This document shows, in pieces, positions 13,501-21,797 of a stretch of DNA of 64,000 nucleotides (the stretch's first letter is position 1; each line of letters opens with the position of its first letter). The translations under genes were made by a program, and so were the position numbers. Below the pieces are notes generated by a model. The model was not told the DNA's origin. It worked only from the letters and a program-made list of their open reading frames with translations, and did not search any database. The stretch comes from Gorsachius magnificus (Eukaryota; Chordata; Aves; Pelecaniformes; Ardeidae): NCBI GenBank assembly GCA_034008185.1, contig CM067109.1, positions 58,272,801 through 58,336,800 on the forward strand, written 5' to 3'.

Positions 13501-15235
13501 TGAGAAGACCCCCTCATGAGAGGTGTTAAAGGAATAGGATGTGGCCTCTACAACCACAAAGAAGTTTGATGGATTAACCCACAGAACCTTGATTTAAGAT
13601 GTTTCAATGACATAAGTAACCTCTTTTTTTTCTTTTTTTTTTTTCTTTTTTTCTTTTTTCCTTTTAACAGGGCTTTGGGACACGGCACAAAGAGCTCATC
13701 AGAATCATGGTTTCGCGCCACGAAGTGGATATGAATGAGATCAAAGGCTATTACAAGAGTCTCTATGGCATCTCTCTCCGCCAAGCCATTATGGTAGGTT
13801 TTCTTTCAGGTCATGTATGAAATGCAAAACAACCAAATGATTTTGGAAGTTCAGCAAAGCTTTGTTAACTCTTCTGCTTTTCAGTCACCAGTTCCTCCTG
13901 AGTAACTTATTGTAGCTGAGTAACTCATGTTCCCAATGATCCACATGCTGGTAGAACTAATTCATTTTCTGGGGCAATGGTTTTGCCACGAAAGCTATAG
14001 CAATTTGTTAGTAGTGGTACATGTTTCAGGATATCATCTTACAGTAGAAGCCAAGAGTTGAATGGAGAGTACAGTATCCCCAAGTTCCTGTGCTTGGGCA
14101 GACGTAAGGTACATTGGCTGGAGAGCAGAGATGATTGCAATAACAGTTTTATGGGAGATACTTGATGCAACCGGCTATTGTTTTTTAACATTTGAGGTAT
14201 GCCTGTAAATACCTTGTTAACTTAAAATTATTTTATCTGCTTTCCAGGTGACTTAAATAAAAATATCTTCTTAAAGGGCTCAGACCACCTAATGTATTTT
14301 CCAGAAAATTTAGACCGGTGAGGGACTTGAAGAAAGCTAAACTTGCTAAGCAGCTTTGTGGAGGCTAGTAGAAAACAGTACAAAAAAAAAAAGTCTGGAC
14401 TGGAGTAGAAATGTACTCCCTGCATGTATCAAAATGCTTTTTTGATTTCTATTGATGTCTGCTACTTTTTCAGTTGGGTGCCAATTTTCACTTTTATTCT
14501 TCCATCAAGAGTGTGTATGATCTGTAATTTGATATGTAATTACATTTCCTCATCATGTTCCAAAGTGATGATTGCATTCAAATGGCTTGAGGCATAGCTT
14601 GGCTACACTAAATTCAAATGTCTCTGTAAAGTAGATTCAAATTTGAGAAAACATAACATGTAATAATTGCAGTGCATGCTTAATGCATATTATCAATTTT
14701 TTCCAAGCTGAATAAGTGATCCTATGATAAATTGAGTATCACTGTACTCTTAGCCTGTGTTTGAGCTGTCCTAGATACAATGTGGGTAGTGTTTTAATAT
14801 TAATGAACATTGGACATCACTGATCAAAGAGGACACTTTCACTTTATCTAGAGAAGAAAAGCCTAATCTCCTGGGTGGATAGAAATCTGTGCTCCTCTTC
14901 TTTATTTATGTCATAAGACCAGGATTTTTATTGGCCTTGTCTACCTCTGTTCCACTATGGAAATGCGTGAGTTTATTTCTAGGTCGAATGAATAACTTCA
15001 GTGAGGGTATGCAGTTCAAGTCCAGTCTGTGACTAACACATATGTGTTATCAAGTGATTAATTTATATAGCTGAAGGATTGATGTTTGGTACATGTATAT
15101 TGAATGCTTACTAAAATTTATTTCACTTGGGACCATTATCCTAACAGTTGTGGTTTTTTGTACTTAAATTGACAGGATGAACTCAAAGGGGATTATGAAA
15201 ACATCCTGGTGGCTTTATGTGGAAGTGATAACTAA
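1776..15235 (+). CDS. ANXA1: Annexin A1 (lipocortin 1), complete, 12 coding exons, 342 aa
   Basis: This is a Ca2+-dependent phospholipid-binding protein of the cytosol and inner plasma membrane. It is glucocorticoid-inducible in mammals and acts in membrane repair and in resolving inflammation. Coding exons: 1776-1841, 4032-4125, 4903-4997, 6607-6720, 7328-7418, 9035-9114, 10047-10103, 10836-10929, 11547-11642, 12704-12762, 13671-13793, 15176-15235. They sum to 1029 nt including TAA, and every intron is GT-AG. An N-terminal tail (residues 1-40 or so, [12 protein letters not shown]) precedes four annexin repeats. Type II Ca2+ motifs are clear in repeat 2 (GLGTDE, 124-129) and repeat 4 (GFGT, 283-286). 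Repeat 1 has GVDE and repeat 3 has KGTD (209-212). The length is close to mammalian annexin A1 (346). The tail is odd: residue 21, a Tyr in human, is Cys here, and three residues are missing at the exon 2/3 junction. The start is fixed by the [12 protein letters not shown] match. Confidence 0.97.
4032..4125 (+). CDS. ANXA1: ANXA1 coding exon 2
   Basis: Encodes residues 23-53 and the first base of codon 54 (KSSKGGPG... to ...AITVK). It is preceded by a long T-run and the acceptor CTCTACAG, and the donor GTAAGA starts at 4126. It covers the linker from the tail to repeat 1. It is shorter than the mammalian counterpart, with about two residues fewer after KGGPG. The following intron is 777 bp. 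Confidence 0.95.
4903..4997 (+). CDS. ANXA1: ANXA1 coding exon 3
   Basis: A 95-bp exon encoding [14 protein letters not shown] and the following helix of annexin repeat 1, to residue 85. Acceptor CTCATAG, donor GTAAAG. The following intron (1609 bp) holds no recognised element. Confidence 0.96.
6607..6720 (+). CDS. ANXA1: ANXA1 coding exon 4
   Basis: A 114-bp exon, phase 0 at both ends, encoding residues 86-123 ([20 protein letters not shown]...). It completes repeat 1 and reaches the start of repeat 2. Acceptor GTCACAG, donor GTACGA. The next intron is 607 bp. Confidence 0.96.
7328..7418 (+). CDS. ANXA1: ANXA1 coding exon 5
   Basis: A 91-bp exon opening with the type II Ca2+ loop of repeat 2 ([16 protein letters not shown]). 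Acceptor TTGTCAG, donor GTAATT, ending in phase 1. The 1616-bp intron that follows contains a solo LTR and a CR1 fragment. Confidence 0.96.
7854..8458 (-). mobile_element. Solo LTR of an ERV-L-like retrovirus in ANXA1 intron 6
   Basis: This is a 605-bp LTR bounded by TG at 7854 and CA at 8458 on the + strand. It closely matches the two LTRs of the provirus at 16511-23483 along most of its length: the TGTCGTGGTTTAACC edge, the C-rich block, the AAT repeats and the AAACCAGGACA edge. In the retroviral sense it reads on the minus strand, antisense to ANXA1. The flanking pentamers are AAAGT (7849-7853) and AATGT (8459-8463), a 4/5 target-site duplication. The C-rich middle differs from the proviral LTRs, so it belongs to a related but distinct subfamily. 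No internal retroviral sequence remains, as expected after LTR-LTR recombination. Confidence 0.93.
8928..8988 (-). mobile_element. CR1 LINE 3'-end fragment
   Basis: On the + strand, AATCATAGAATCATGGAATG followed by GGTTTAGGTTGGAAGGGGTC and a TCATCCAGTC tail is the reverse complement of the CR1 3' end with its ATTCTATGAT terminal repeat. It is severely 5'-truncated and lies in ANXA1 intron 6, just upstream of exon 7. Confidence 0.85.
9035..9114 (+). CDS. ANXA1: ANXA1 coding exon 6
   Basis: An 80-bp exon encoding [27 protein letters not shown], the second half of repeat 2, including the Asp-rich Ca2+-capping segment. Acceptor GATTTCAG, donor GTACGC, ending in phase 0 after residue 180. The next intron (932 bp) is A+T-rich. 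Confidence 0.96.
10047..10103 (+). CDS. ANXA1: ANXA1 coding exon 7
   Basis: A 57-bp in-frame exon encoding [19 protein letters not shown] (residues 181-199), the linker between repeats 2 and 3. It is the least conserved part of the core relative to mammals. Acceptor ATGTAG, donor GTAAGA. The following intron (732 bp) has a TA-dinucleotide run at about 10515-10550. Confidence 0.94.
10515..10550. repeat. (TA)n microsatellite in ANXA1 intron 8
   Basis: An alternating TA run of about 36 bp, interrupted once by TG (near 10538). It lies between coding exons 7 and 8 and is likely polymorphic in length. Confidence 0.85.
10836..10929 (+). CDS. ANXA1: ANXA1 coding exon 8
   Basis: A 94-bp exon encoding [20 protein letters not shown] and following residues (200-230), the first half of repeat 3. 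Acceptor TATGACAG, donor GTAGGT, ending in phase 1. The next intron is 617 bp. Confidence 0.96.
11547..11642 (+). CDS. ANXA1: ANXA1 coding exon 9
   Basis: A 96-bp exon encoding [20 protein letters not shown] and the next helix (residues 231-262), the second half of repeat 3 and very close to mammalian annexin A1. Acceptor TTATTTAG, donor GTAAGT, phase 1. The following intron is 1061 bp. Confidence 0.97.
12704..12762 (+). CDS. ANXA1: ANXA1 coding exon 10
   Basis: A 59-bp exon encoding [20 protein letters not shown] (residues 263-282), joining repeat 3 to repeat 4. Acceptor ACTACAG, donor GTAACC. The next intron (908 bp) ends in a nearly pure pyrimidine tract of about 48 nt. Confidence 0.96.
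12961..13006. repeat. 23-bp tandem duplication in ANXA1 intron 11
   Basis: Two adjacent 23-bp copies (12961-12983 and 12984-13006) share the core TGTTCAGGAAGGCATCTGT and differ at one position. This is a simple local duplication with no sign of function. Confidence 0.85.
13622..13669 (+). promoter_or_regulatory. Long polypyrimidine tract of the exon 12 acceptor
   Basis: About 40 nt of T-runs broken only by C, then TTTTAACAG, directly precede coding exon 11. The tract is much longer than the usual 15-20 nt. Branch-point candidates must lie upstream of it (for example around 13605-13618). Confidence 0.7.
13671..13793 (+). CDS. ANXA1: ANXA1 coding exon 11
   Basis: A 123-bp exon encoding [20 protein letters not shown] and onward (residues 283-323). 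It holds the type II Ca2+ loop and helices of repeat 4, ending ...GISLRQAIM. Acceptor TTAACAG, donor GTAGGT, phase 0. The final intron is 1382 bp with no recognised repeat. Confidence 0.97.
15176..15235 (+). CDS. ANXA1: ANXA1 last coding exon and stop
   Basis: Encodes [19 protein letters not shown] and the stop TAA (15233-15235), the final helix of repeat 4. The C-terminus is one residue longer than the mammalian ...CGGN. Acceptor GACAG at 15171-15175. The 3' UTR follows directly. Confidence 0.97.
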   Translation, partial: DELKGDYENILVALCGSDN

Positions 15236-15525
15236 ATTTCATGTTCCTGCAATGCACTCAAGCCCTGTTGCTGAAGGTCTTCATACTTGCCTCAGCTGTC
15301 TATATAAAATACAGGTGTTACACAGCGAGGTTTCTCTGGAATGGTACTTAGTCCATATGTGTTGTGTCGAAAACCTGTAACCTGAAATGTATTTTTTAGT
15401 ATCTTTATTCTGAATGGCATTAATATCTCTTTTTGCCATTATTTATCTGAAGTCAAAGAAGACTCCCAAGTTTCTATTTGCCTGATTAATCATGAAAAAA
15501 GTACAGTTTTCATCTATGCAAAGCA

Positions 15526-15545
15526 AATAAACTTTTAAAAATAAA
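15526..15545 (+). terminator. ANXA1 polyadenylation signals
   Basis: Two AATAAA hexamers at 15526-15531 and 15540-15545 lie about 290 nt after the stop codon. A GT-rich element (about 15560-15580) follows, as expected downstream of a cleavage site. The 3' UTR is therefore about 315-325 nt. Confidence 0.85.
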
Positions 15546-15559
15546 ATTAACCCATGTGG

Positions 15560-16510
15560 AACCTTGTGTGGTTTTTGTTGATTTTTTGCATTTAATTTCA
15601 AGTTGTCTATGTACAATTCATGAGAGAAAAATCAGTAAATAAATAATCAAAAAAGAATGTAGAACCACCTTTCCTTTTAGGTTTTATGTAAGCCAGATGT
15701 AAGAAAAATAACTAAAGATAACTTATTAAAAAAATCTAACAATATAAAAAAGCTAACAATATCTCTGTCTTGTGGTTTTTCATTTAAATTCCAGAGTAAA
15801 TAAACCTATGTTTTGCACATAGGAAAACAAAAGAAAAAGAAAAAAGAATTGAAAAATTTTTCATAGCCCATGTAGGACTTTCATCTTTTCCTGATGAATT
15901 GCATAAATTTTTATATTATCTCCAAAGTGAAAAAAATTCTATCACTACCTCTATTTTGGATAGAGTTCGTGCTTGGTATTACTGTCCTGATTGTTCCAGC
16001 TGCTGTACAAATCAGTTATAGCCCTCAGGTGCACTGGTGGAATTAAGCATTATTTGTTGGTTCTTCGTTACATGCAAACACTCCTGGTCTTTGTTATGGT
16101 GACCTCAAATTACTCATCTGAACAACAGCATACTAAACTTTTGGGAAATCAAAGGTCATCTTGGCTAATTTGTATTAAACATTGCAGACCCTCTTTGTTC
16201 CATATTGGGATGGTTTAGGTTAACAGAACTAGGTGTCTGGAAAAGGAGAAATCTTACTCTAGAAGAAACATTGACATTGCTAGAGTTGGAGAGAAAATTC
16301 CTCTGCCTTCCACAGGGCCAAGTTTTGATCTACCCCAATTATTTTCCAGGATCCATAGTTCCCACCCTACCATAGTTTACTTTGTTGGTAATCGTTATTG
16401 TCCTCACAGGATAAGTGGAAGACACATATTTATGGGACATATATATGATAGTTGTCAAAACACAAAACCAAAAAAGCAGACATATGCACAGAGATCATGT
16501 GTTGAGGAAT
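15560..16510. other. Intergenic gap between ANXA1 and the provirus
   Basis: About 950 bp of A+T-rich sequence. A further AATAAA near 15798 could serve as a distal poly(A) site. No gene, LTR or CR1 sequence is recognised in it. Confidence 0.5.
16506..16510. repeat. Target-site duplication GGAAT, left copy
   Basis: GGAAT directly precedes the TG of the left LTR and matches 23484-23488 exactly. This confirms an integrase-mediated insertion and that the two LTRs are one original pair. Confidence 0.9.
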
Positions 16511-17081
16511 TGTCGTGGTTTAACCCAGCTGGCAACTAAGCACCACGCAGCCGCTCGCTCACTCCCCCCCCTCCCTCAGTGGGATGGGGGAGAGAATCGG
16601 GAAGGGGAAAAAGGTTAGAGCCGAGGGCTGAGATAAAGACAGTTTAATAAGAGAAAATAATAATAATAGTAATAATGAGAATGATAACAAAATATACAGA
16701 ACATACAAAGCGAATGATGCACAATGCAATTTCTCACCACCCGCCGACCGATGCCCAGCCCATCCCGAGCAGCGATCAGTACCCGAGCAGCGATCACTCC
16801 CCCCGGACCGACCAACCCACCAACCCCCCCCCGGCATGACGTTATATGGTATGGAATAGCTCTTTGGACAGTTTGGGTCCTAGCTGTGCTGTACTCCCAG
16901 CTTGTTATGCACCTGGCCGAGCAGGAGAAGCTCAAAAAGTCCTTGAACAGTCTGAGCACTACTTGGCAACAACTAAAAACATCAGTGTGTTATCAACATT
17001 CTCCTGGCACTAAATCCAAAGCACAGCACTATGCTAGCTTCTGTGAAGAAAATTAACTCTATCCCAGCTGAAACCAGGACA
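16511..17081 (-). repeat. 3' LTR of the provirus (571 bp)
   Basis: Begins TG and ends CA on either strand (TGTCGTGG...AGGACA on +). Aligned by eye to the other LTR it shows about five substitutions and three 1-bp indels. It includes a C-rich block, an AAT-rich block and a minus-strand ATTAAA (16643-16648) that is a likely poly(A) signal. It directs transcription toward lower coordinates, toward the 3' end of ANXA1. Confidence 0.93.
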
Positions 17082-17097
17082 TCATCCACCCCTTATT
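17082..17097 (-). promoter_or_regulatory. Polypurine tract of the provirus
   Basis: On the minus strand, AATAAGGGGTGGATGA immediately precedes the 3' LTR, the expected site of plus-strand DNA priming. It is purine-rich but contains three T residues, so the functional core is probably the AAGGGG part. Confidence 0.65.
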
Positions 17098-17480
17098 CTA
17101 TACCATTTACGTCATGCTTAGGTCCTACCGTTACAATACATTCCAATTAATCACCACCACCTTCCCATTTTGATATATATATACAGATAGCATTCCCTTA
17201 GTCTATGGACCATCCCTCTAAAATGTCCATTGGGTTCATCTAGTCCATGCTTTTGGGCTTCATCTGTTGTAACAGTCTTTCAGGGCAGGAGAATTGGGGT
17301 CCGGTGTTGGGTTGTCGCATGCTGAAGTCAGTTCTGGTTCCATCCACTGAACTTCCTCAGTTTTCTTCAACATTCATTCTTCTTAATCTGAGCGATTCTT
17401 AATGCTATACCATTGACAGGATATACAGCAATAATAAAAATGACATATATTATACAGCAATTAACATAATACAATTCAAT
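17098..17480 (-). other. Non-coding gap between integrase and 3' LTR
   Basis: About 380 bp with no open frame and no env-like or dUTPase-like sequence. It contains a short TA run near 17173-17182. Confidence 0.6.
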
Positions 17481-18055
17481 TCATTGGCTATTTTCACCCA
17501 AAATCAAATCCTTTTGAGGTACACATCGGACTTCCCCATCCTTCCGCATCACCCACCAAGTAGAGCCAGGTCCTTGAGCAAAAGCAATCCCACGGATGGG
17601 TTTGCCTTTACCTGAGGCAGGAGTAACCCACACTGTCTTCCCTAGCATATTTTTTACATGCACTACAGGGACTTTATCCCCTTCTACAGTACGTAAGAGG
17701 CTTGATTGGGCAGGGCCAGCTCGGTTGGCGGATCCTCTAGTGTTGACTAACCAGGTAGCTTTTGCTAAATGTGTATCCCAATGTTTGAATGTTCCTCCAC
17801 CCATTGCTTTCAGTGTAGTTTTTAACAGTCCATTGTATCGTTCAATTTTCCCAGAGGCTGGTGCATGATAGGGGATGTGATAGACCCACTCAATGCCATG
17901 CTCTTTGGCCCATTTGTCTATGAGGCTGTTTCGGAAATGAGTTCTGTTGTCTGACTCAATTCTTTCTGGGGTGCCATGCCGCCATAGGACTTGTTTTTCA
18001 AGGCCTAGGATAGTGTTCCAGGCAGTGGCATGGGGCACAGGGATATGTTTCCAAC
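17481..18055 (-). pseudogene. pol: Provirus integrase, catalytic-core second half and C-terminus
   Basis: This is the last reading-frame segment of pol. The integrase Asp and Glu of the DD(35)E triad are visible as SDN (Asp at about 17951) and KIERYNG (Glu at about 17843), separated by 35 residues as the family requires. The stop is at 17481-17483. The open frame extends upstream to 18176, but integrase-like sequence in it begins only around 18055. Upstream of that the core continues in another frame, so there is a one-nucleotide frame displacement near 18035-18055. The enzyme's normal role is joining proviral DNA to the host chromosome. Here it is part of a broken pol and is unlikely to be made as a full protein. 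Confidence 0.88.
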
Positions 18056-18900
18056 CATCCGGTGGTCGCTTCCACCATGGTGAGCACATAGCGCTTGCCA
18101 TGGTGGGTTTGTGGGAGTGTGATATAATCGATCTGCCAAGCCTCTCCATATTTATATTGCAGCCACTGTCCTCCATACCAGAGAGTCTTTAACCGCTTGG
18201 CTTGTTTGATCGCAGCACACGTTTCACATTCATGGATAACCTGTGCAATAGCGTCCATAGTTAAGTCCACCCCTCGATCACGAGCCCATCTATATGTTGC
18301 ATCTCTTCCTTGATGGCCTGAGGTATCATGGGCCCACCGAGCTAGAAACAATTCACCCTTATGTTGCCAGTCCAGATCTACCTGAGCCATTTCAATCTTA
18401 GCAGCCTGATCTGCCTGCTGGTTGTTTTGATGTTCTTCAGAGGCCCGACTCTTGGGTACATGAGCATCTACATGACGTACCTTTACAACCAGGTTCTCTA
18501 CCCGGGCAGCAATATCTTGCCACAATGCGGCTGCCCAGATGGGTTTGCCCCTGCGCTGCCAGTTGTTCTGCTTCCATTGCTGCAACCACCCCCACAAAGC
18601 ATTTGCCACCATCCATGAGTCAGTATAGAGATAGAGCACTGGCCATTTTTCTCTTTCAGCAATATCTAAAGCCAGCTGGATGGCTTTCACCTCTGCAAAC
18701 TGACTTGATTCACCTTCTCCTTCAGCAGTCTCTGCAACTTGTCTTGTAGGACTCCATACAGCAGCCTTCCACCTCCAATGCTTTCCCACAAGACGACAGG
18801 ACCCATCAGTGAACAGGGCATATTGCTTCTCATTTTCTGGCATTATTGTACAGTGGGGCCTCTTCAGCACGCACCACCTCTTCCTCTGGTGATACTCCAA
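17998..18900 (-). pseudogene. pol: Provirus RNase H and integrase N-terminal/early core
   Basis: A 300-codon open frame. RNase H residues are in order: TDGS (Asp 32), Glu 70, YTDS (Asp 94), HVDAH (143-147) and Asp 164 in ADQAA. The integrase zinc domain follows with H191-x4-H196 and C225-x2-C228, then the first catalytic Asp (258) in WQIDYI. The 5' end is in a different frame from the preceding reverse transcriptase segment (displacement at about 18840-18846), and the 3' end leaves the integrase frame near 18050. All the expected active-site residues of RNase H are present, so the damage is to the frame rather than to the domain. Confidence 0.9.
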
Positions 18901-19108
18901 AATCTTTGCCTTCTGGCCAGTCCATGATCACTTCCAAGATTCCTGGGCGACTGAGGTTTCCTATTCGAGCCCGTTGTGTAATCAGTGCGACCCACTTACT
19001 CCACGTAGCATCAGTTGCATGATGTGTAGAGGGGACCTTCCCTTTGAACATCCAGCCCAGCACCGGCAGTCGGGGTGCCAGGAGGAGCTGTGCTTCAGTA
19101 CCAATCAC
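18830..19108 (-). pseudogene. pol: Provirus pol connection segment after the in-frame stop
   Basis: A 92-codon segment in the same frame as the reverse transcriptase upstream and separated from it by a single TGA (19121-19123). It covers the RT-RNase H connection (WSKWVALITQRARIG...). It ends at a frame displacement at about 18840-18846, after which RNase H continues in another frame. Confidence 0.8.
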
Positions 19109-19120
19109 TTCTGAAGCAGC

Positions 19121-20110
19121 TCAAACCCCTTCATATGCTGCCAATATCTCTTTTTCAGTTGGAGTATAGTTGGCTTCAGATCCTCTGTATCCCCGACTCC
19201 AGAACCCTAGGGGTTGGCCTCGAGTCTCCCCTGGTGCTTTCTGCCAAAGGCTCCAGGTAGGGCCATTCTCCCCGGCTGCAGTGTAGAGCACATTCTTTAC
19301 ATCTTGCCCTGCCCAGACCGGCCCAAGGGCTACTGCATGCACTAGCTCCCATTTAATTTGTTCAAAGGCTTGTCGTTGTTCAGGGCCCCATTTGAAATCA
19401 TCCTTCTTCCGGGTCACTTGGTAGAGAAGGCTTACAATCTGGCTATAATTTGGAATATGCATTCTCCAAAAACCCACAATGCCCAAGAAAGCTTGTGTTT
19501 CCTTTTTGCTAGTTGGTGGAGACATGGCTGTTATTTTGTTGATCACATCCATTGGAATCTGACAACGTCCATCTTGCCATTTGATTCCTAAGAACTGGAT
19601 CTCCTGTGCAGGTCCTTTGACTTTACTTTGTTTTGTAGCAAAACCAGCTTTCAGAAGGATTTGGACTATTTTCTTCCCTTTCTCAAAAACTTCTTCTGCT
19701 GTATTGCCCCACACAATGATGTCATCAATATATTGCAGATGTTCTGGAGCATTACCCTGTTCCAGTGCTGTCTGGATCAGTCCATGGCAAATGGTAGGAC
19801 TGTGTTTCCACCCCTGGGGCAGTCGATTCCAGGTGTACTGGATGCCCCTCCAAGTGAAAACAAACTGTGGCCTGCACTCTGCTGCCAAAGGGATTGAAAA
19901 GAAAGCATTTGCAATATCAATTGTGGCATACCACTTGGCTGCCTTTGACTCCAGTTCGTATTGAAGTTCTAGCATGTCTGGCACGGCAGCACTCAGCGGT
20001 GGTGTAACTTCATTCAGGCCACGATAGTCTACTGTCAGTCTCCACTCTCCATCAGACTTTCTCACTGGCCATATGGGGCTGTTAAAGGGTGATCGAGTCT
20101 TGCTGATCAC
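19121..20110 (-). pseudogene. pol: Provirus reverse transcriptase
   Basis: The segment nominally starts at a GTG codon but is really the continuation of pro-pol. RT motifs are clear: LTVDYRGLNEV (about residues 25-35), the catalytic Asp 65 in YATIDIANAFF, LPQGW (97-101) and YIDD (127-130) with the paired aspartates, then the thumb and FLGI region. The enzyme copies viral RNA into DNA. The frame is ended by TGA at 19121-19123, and the next segment continues in the same frame. The junction with protease upstream requires a frame change near 20140-20150. The palm-domain motifs are intact. Confidence 0.93.
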
Positions 20111-20133
20111 TCCTTGGCTCTCCAGTCGATGAA

Positions 20134-20664
20134 TCAGCTTATGATGGGAATCAGGGAGTCTCGGTTGGTGCGATATTGCCGCCTGTGCACTGTTGTGGAG
20201 GCAGTCGGCACTTGTTGTTCTTCAACACTCAGCAGCCCCACAACCGAAGGGTCCTTTGAGAGACCAGGCAAGGTAGACAGCTGCTTAATTTCTTCTGCCT
20301 CCAAGGCAGCTATACCAAAAGCCCACCGGTACCCTTTTGGGTCCTTGAAATACCCTCTCCTGAGGTAGTCTATGCCCAGGATGCACGGAGCATCTGGGCC
20401 AGTCACAATGGGGTGCTTTTGCCACTCATTCCCGGTTAGGCTCACTTCGGCCTCCAATACAGTCAGCTCTTGAGATCCCCCTGTCACTCCAGAAATACAA
20501 ATGGATTCTGCCCCTATATGGCTTGATGGCATTAGAGTACACTGTGCACCGGTGTCTACTAAAGCTCTATACTTCTGTGGGTCTGACATGCCAGGCCATC
20601 GAATCCACACAGTCCAGTAAACCCTGTTGTCCCTTTCCTCCACCTGGCTGGAGGCAGGGCCCCT
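20134..20664 (-). pseudogene. pro: Provirus aspartic protease
   Basis: A retropepsin-like domain with the catalytic signature LVDTGAQC (Asp about 30 codons into the segment) and a later CILGIDYL, the family's second conserved block. It matures Gag and Pol polyproteins. It is in the same frame as the end of gag, from which only the TAG at 20665-20667 separates it. No ATG begins it (a GTG at 20643 is the first candidate), so synthesis would depend on translation through that codon. It ends at 20134, where the frame passes out of register with reverse transcriptase. Confidence 0.88.
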
Positions 20665-20952
20665 CTAATCCTGGTCACTGTTGCTCATGGTTTGTATGTA
20701 TGAGTCAGAAGTTCCTTCATCACAATCAGAATTAAGATCAGCCCTTCTATTTTGTCTGAAAAAACTACCGTCGTCCCAGTCTCTGGAAATTGGAGCAACA
20801 AGTTTCTTGGAAGAGCCCCCTTTTGTGTTTGTTTTTCTTTGCAACTCACGTACCCGTGACTCTAGGACCGAGGTAGGTTTTCCGTCCCATTTCCTCATGT
20901 ACTCTCCATGGTCACACAGGTAAAACCATAGAGTGCCCCGTGGTGTGTACCC
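20665..20952 (-). pseudogene. gag: Provirus gag, C-terminal (nucleocapsid-position) segment
   Basis: Frame segment between an in-frame TGA (20953-20955) and the TAG at 20665-20667. It contains LWFYLCDHGEYMRKWDGKPT and then a basic, hydrophilic tail (RVRELQRKTNTKGG). No CCHC zinc knuckle is visible, so RNA binding would rest on the basic residues. It is in the same frame as the preceding gag segment. Confidence 0.75.
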
Positions 20953-21430
20953 TCAATATTCTTTTTCTTGAGCAGAAGGGCGCTTACTTCTGATGGCTGA
21001 GATGCTGGTCTGTACAGGAGGGGAGTAGGGCATACGCTTTTCGAGTCGTTCAAACTTCCGGGACAGTTTCTCCACAGCCGAAACAAGGGGGGAAGAGATA
21101 CTTTCTTCATATTCCCGGAGCTGGCCAGCCACTTCATCCACTGTTGGTCCCCGTCCAGTTTCCCAGCTCAGCATTGCCCATGTGCTTGCAAATGATGTTG
21201 GTGCGCTACGTAACAACTTCTGCCACATGGGTCGTGTGCACTGGACACTATCTGGATCTTTGGGCAGCTGGTCATTGTCCAGGTCACTATAAATCACCTC
21301 CAGGACAGCCAATTCCCTCAGGTACTGGATGCCTTTCTCCACAGTGGTCCATTTACCTGGGCGACATATGACATCTTCCTTGAAGGGATATCTTTCCTTC
21401 ATGGCTGACAGTAGTCGCCTCCAGAGGTGA
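20953..21430 (-). pseudogene. gag: Provirus gag, capsid C-terminal segment
   Basis: An open segment containing YPFKEDVICRPGKWTTVEKG and an alpha-helical, charged region ending ...EKRMPYSPPV. It follows the major capsid block in a different frame (displacement at about 21425-21432) and ends at TGA 20953-20955. The sequence continues in frame beyond that stop, so the TGA is an internal break and not the natural end of gag. Confidence 0.78.
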
Positions 21431-21797
21431 GGATTTGTGTCCCTTTTCCAATTGCTTTGTCAATGCCCCCTTCCCTAGAAAGGGATCCTAGTTGCTTGGC
21501 TTCCTTACCCTCCAGTTCCAGGCTGTTGGCCCCATTATCCCAGCATCGGAGTAGCCAGGTGACAATGAGCTCACCTGGACGACGGCTGAAATCTTTTTGG
21601 ATATCTCGCAGCTCACTCAAGGATAGGGATCTGGTGGTTTCTGTCTCGTTTATGAGCTCTTCCTCCTCCCCTTGTGATGGCCCCGCTTTTTCATCCTCCC
21701 TTTCTAAACGAGTTGACTTTCGCTTCCAAATTTCTTCTTTTGTATAGGGGTGACTGATACTGGCACGGGTTGGTTCGTTGGAGTAGCCGCAGTGCAT
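21399..21797 (-). pseudogene. gag: Provirus gag, capsid segment
   Basis: A 132-codon frame with ELRDIQKDFSRRPGELIVTW followed by LLRCWDNGANSLELEG, a capsid-like block, preceded by a charged Glu/Lys-rich stretch. It overlaps the upstream gag segment at 21704-21797 in another frame. The displacement falls in the A-rich stretch around 21735-21755. It is out of frame with the next segment after about 21430. Confidence 0.8.

Noticed and set aside
16559..17056. Open frames within the LTRs (also 7879-8193 and 22935-23458)
   Set aside because: They recur because the LTR copies are alike, consist of low-complexity C-rich and AAT-rich sequence, and carry no coding signature.
17098..17480. Possible env or dUTPase remnant between integrase and 3' LTR
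   Set aside because: Under 400 bp, no open frame and no motif of either protein.
21725..21760. A-rich gag stretch considered as a programmed -1 frameshift site
   Set aside because: The only heptamer resembling a slippery sequence (AAATTTG) is not in the phase that the upstream reading frame requires, and a frameshift inside the capsid region would be unusual. An indel is the simpler reading.
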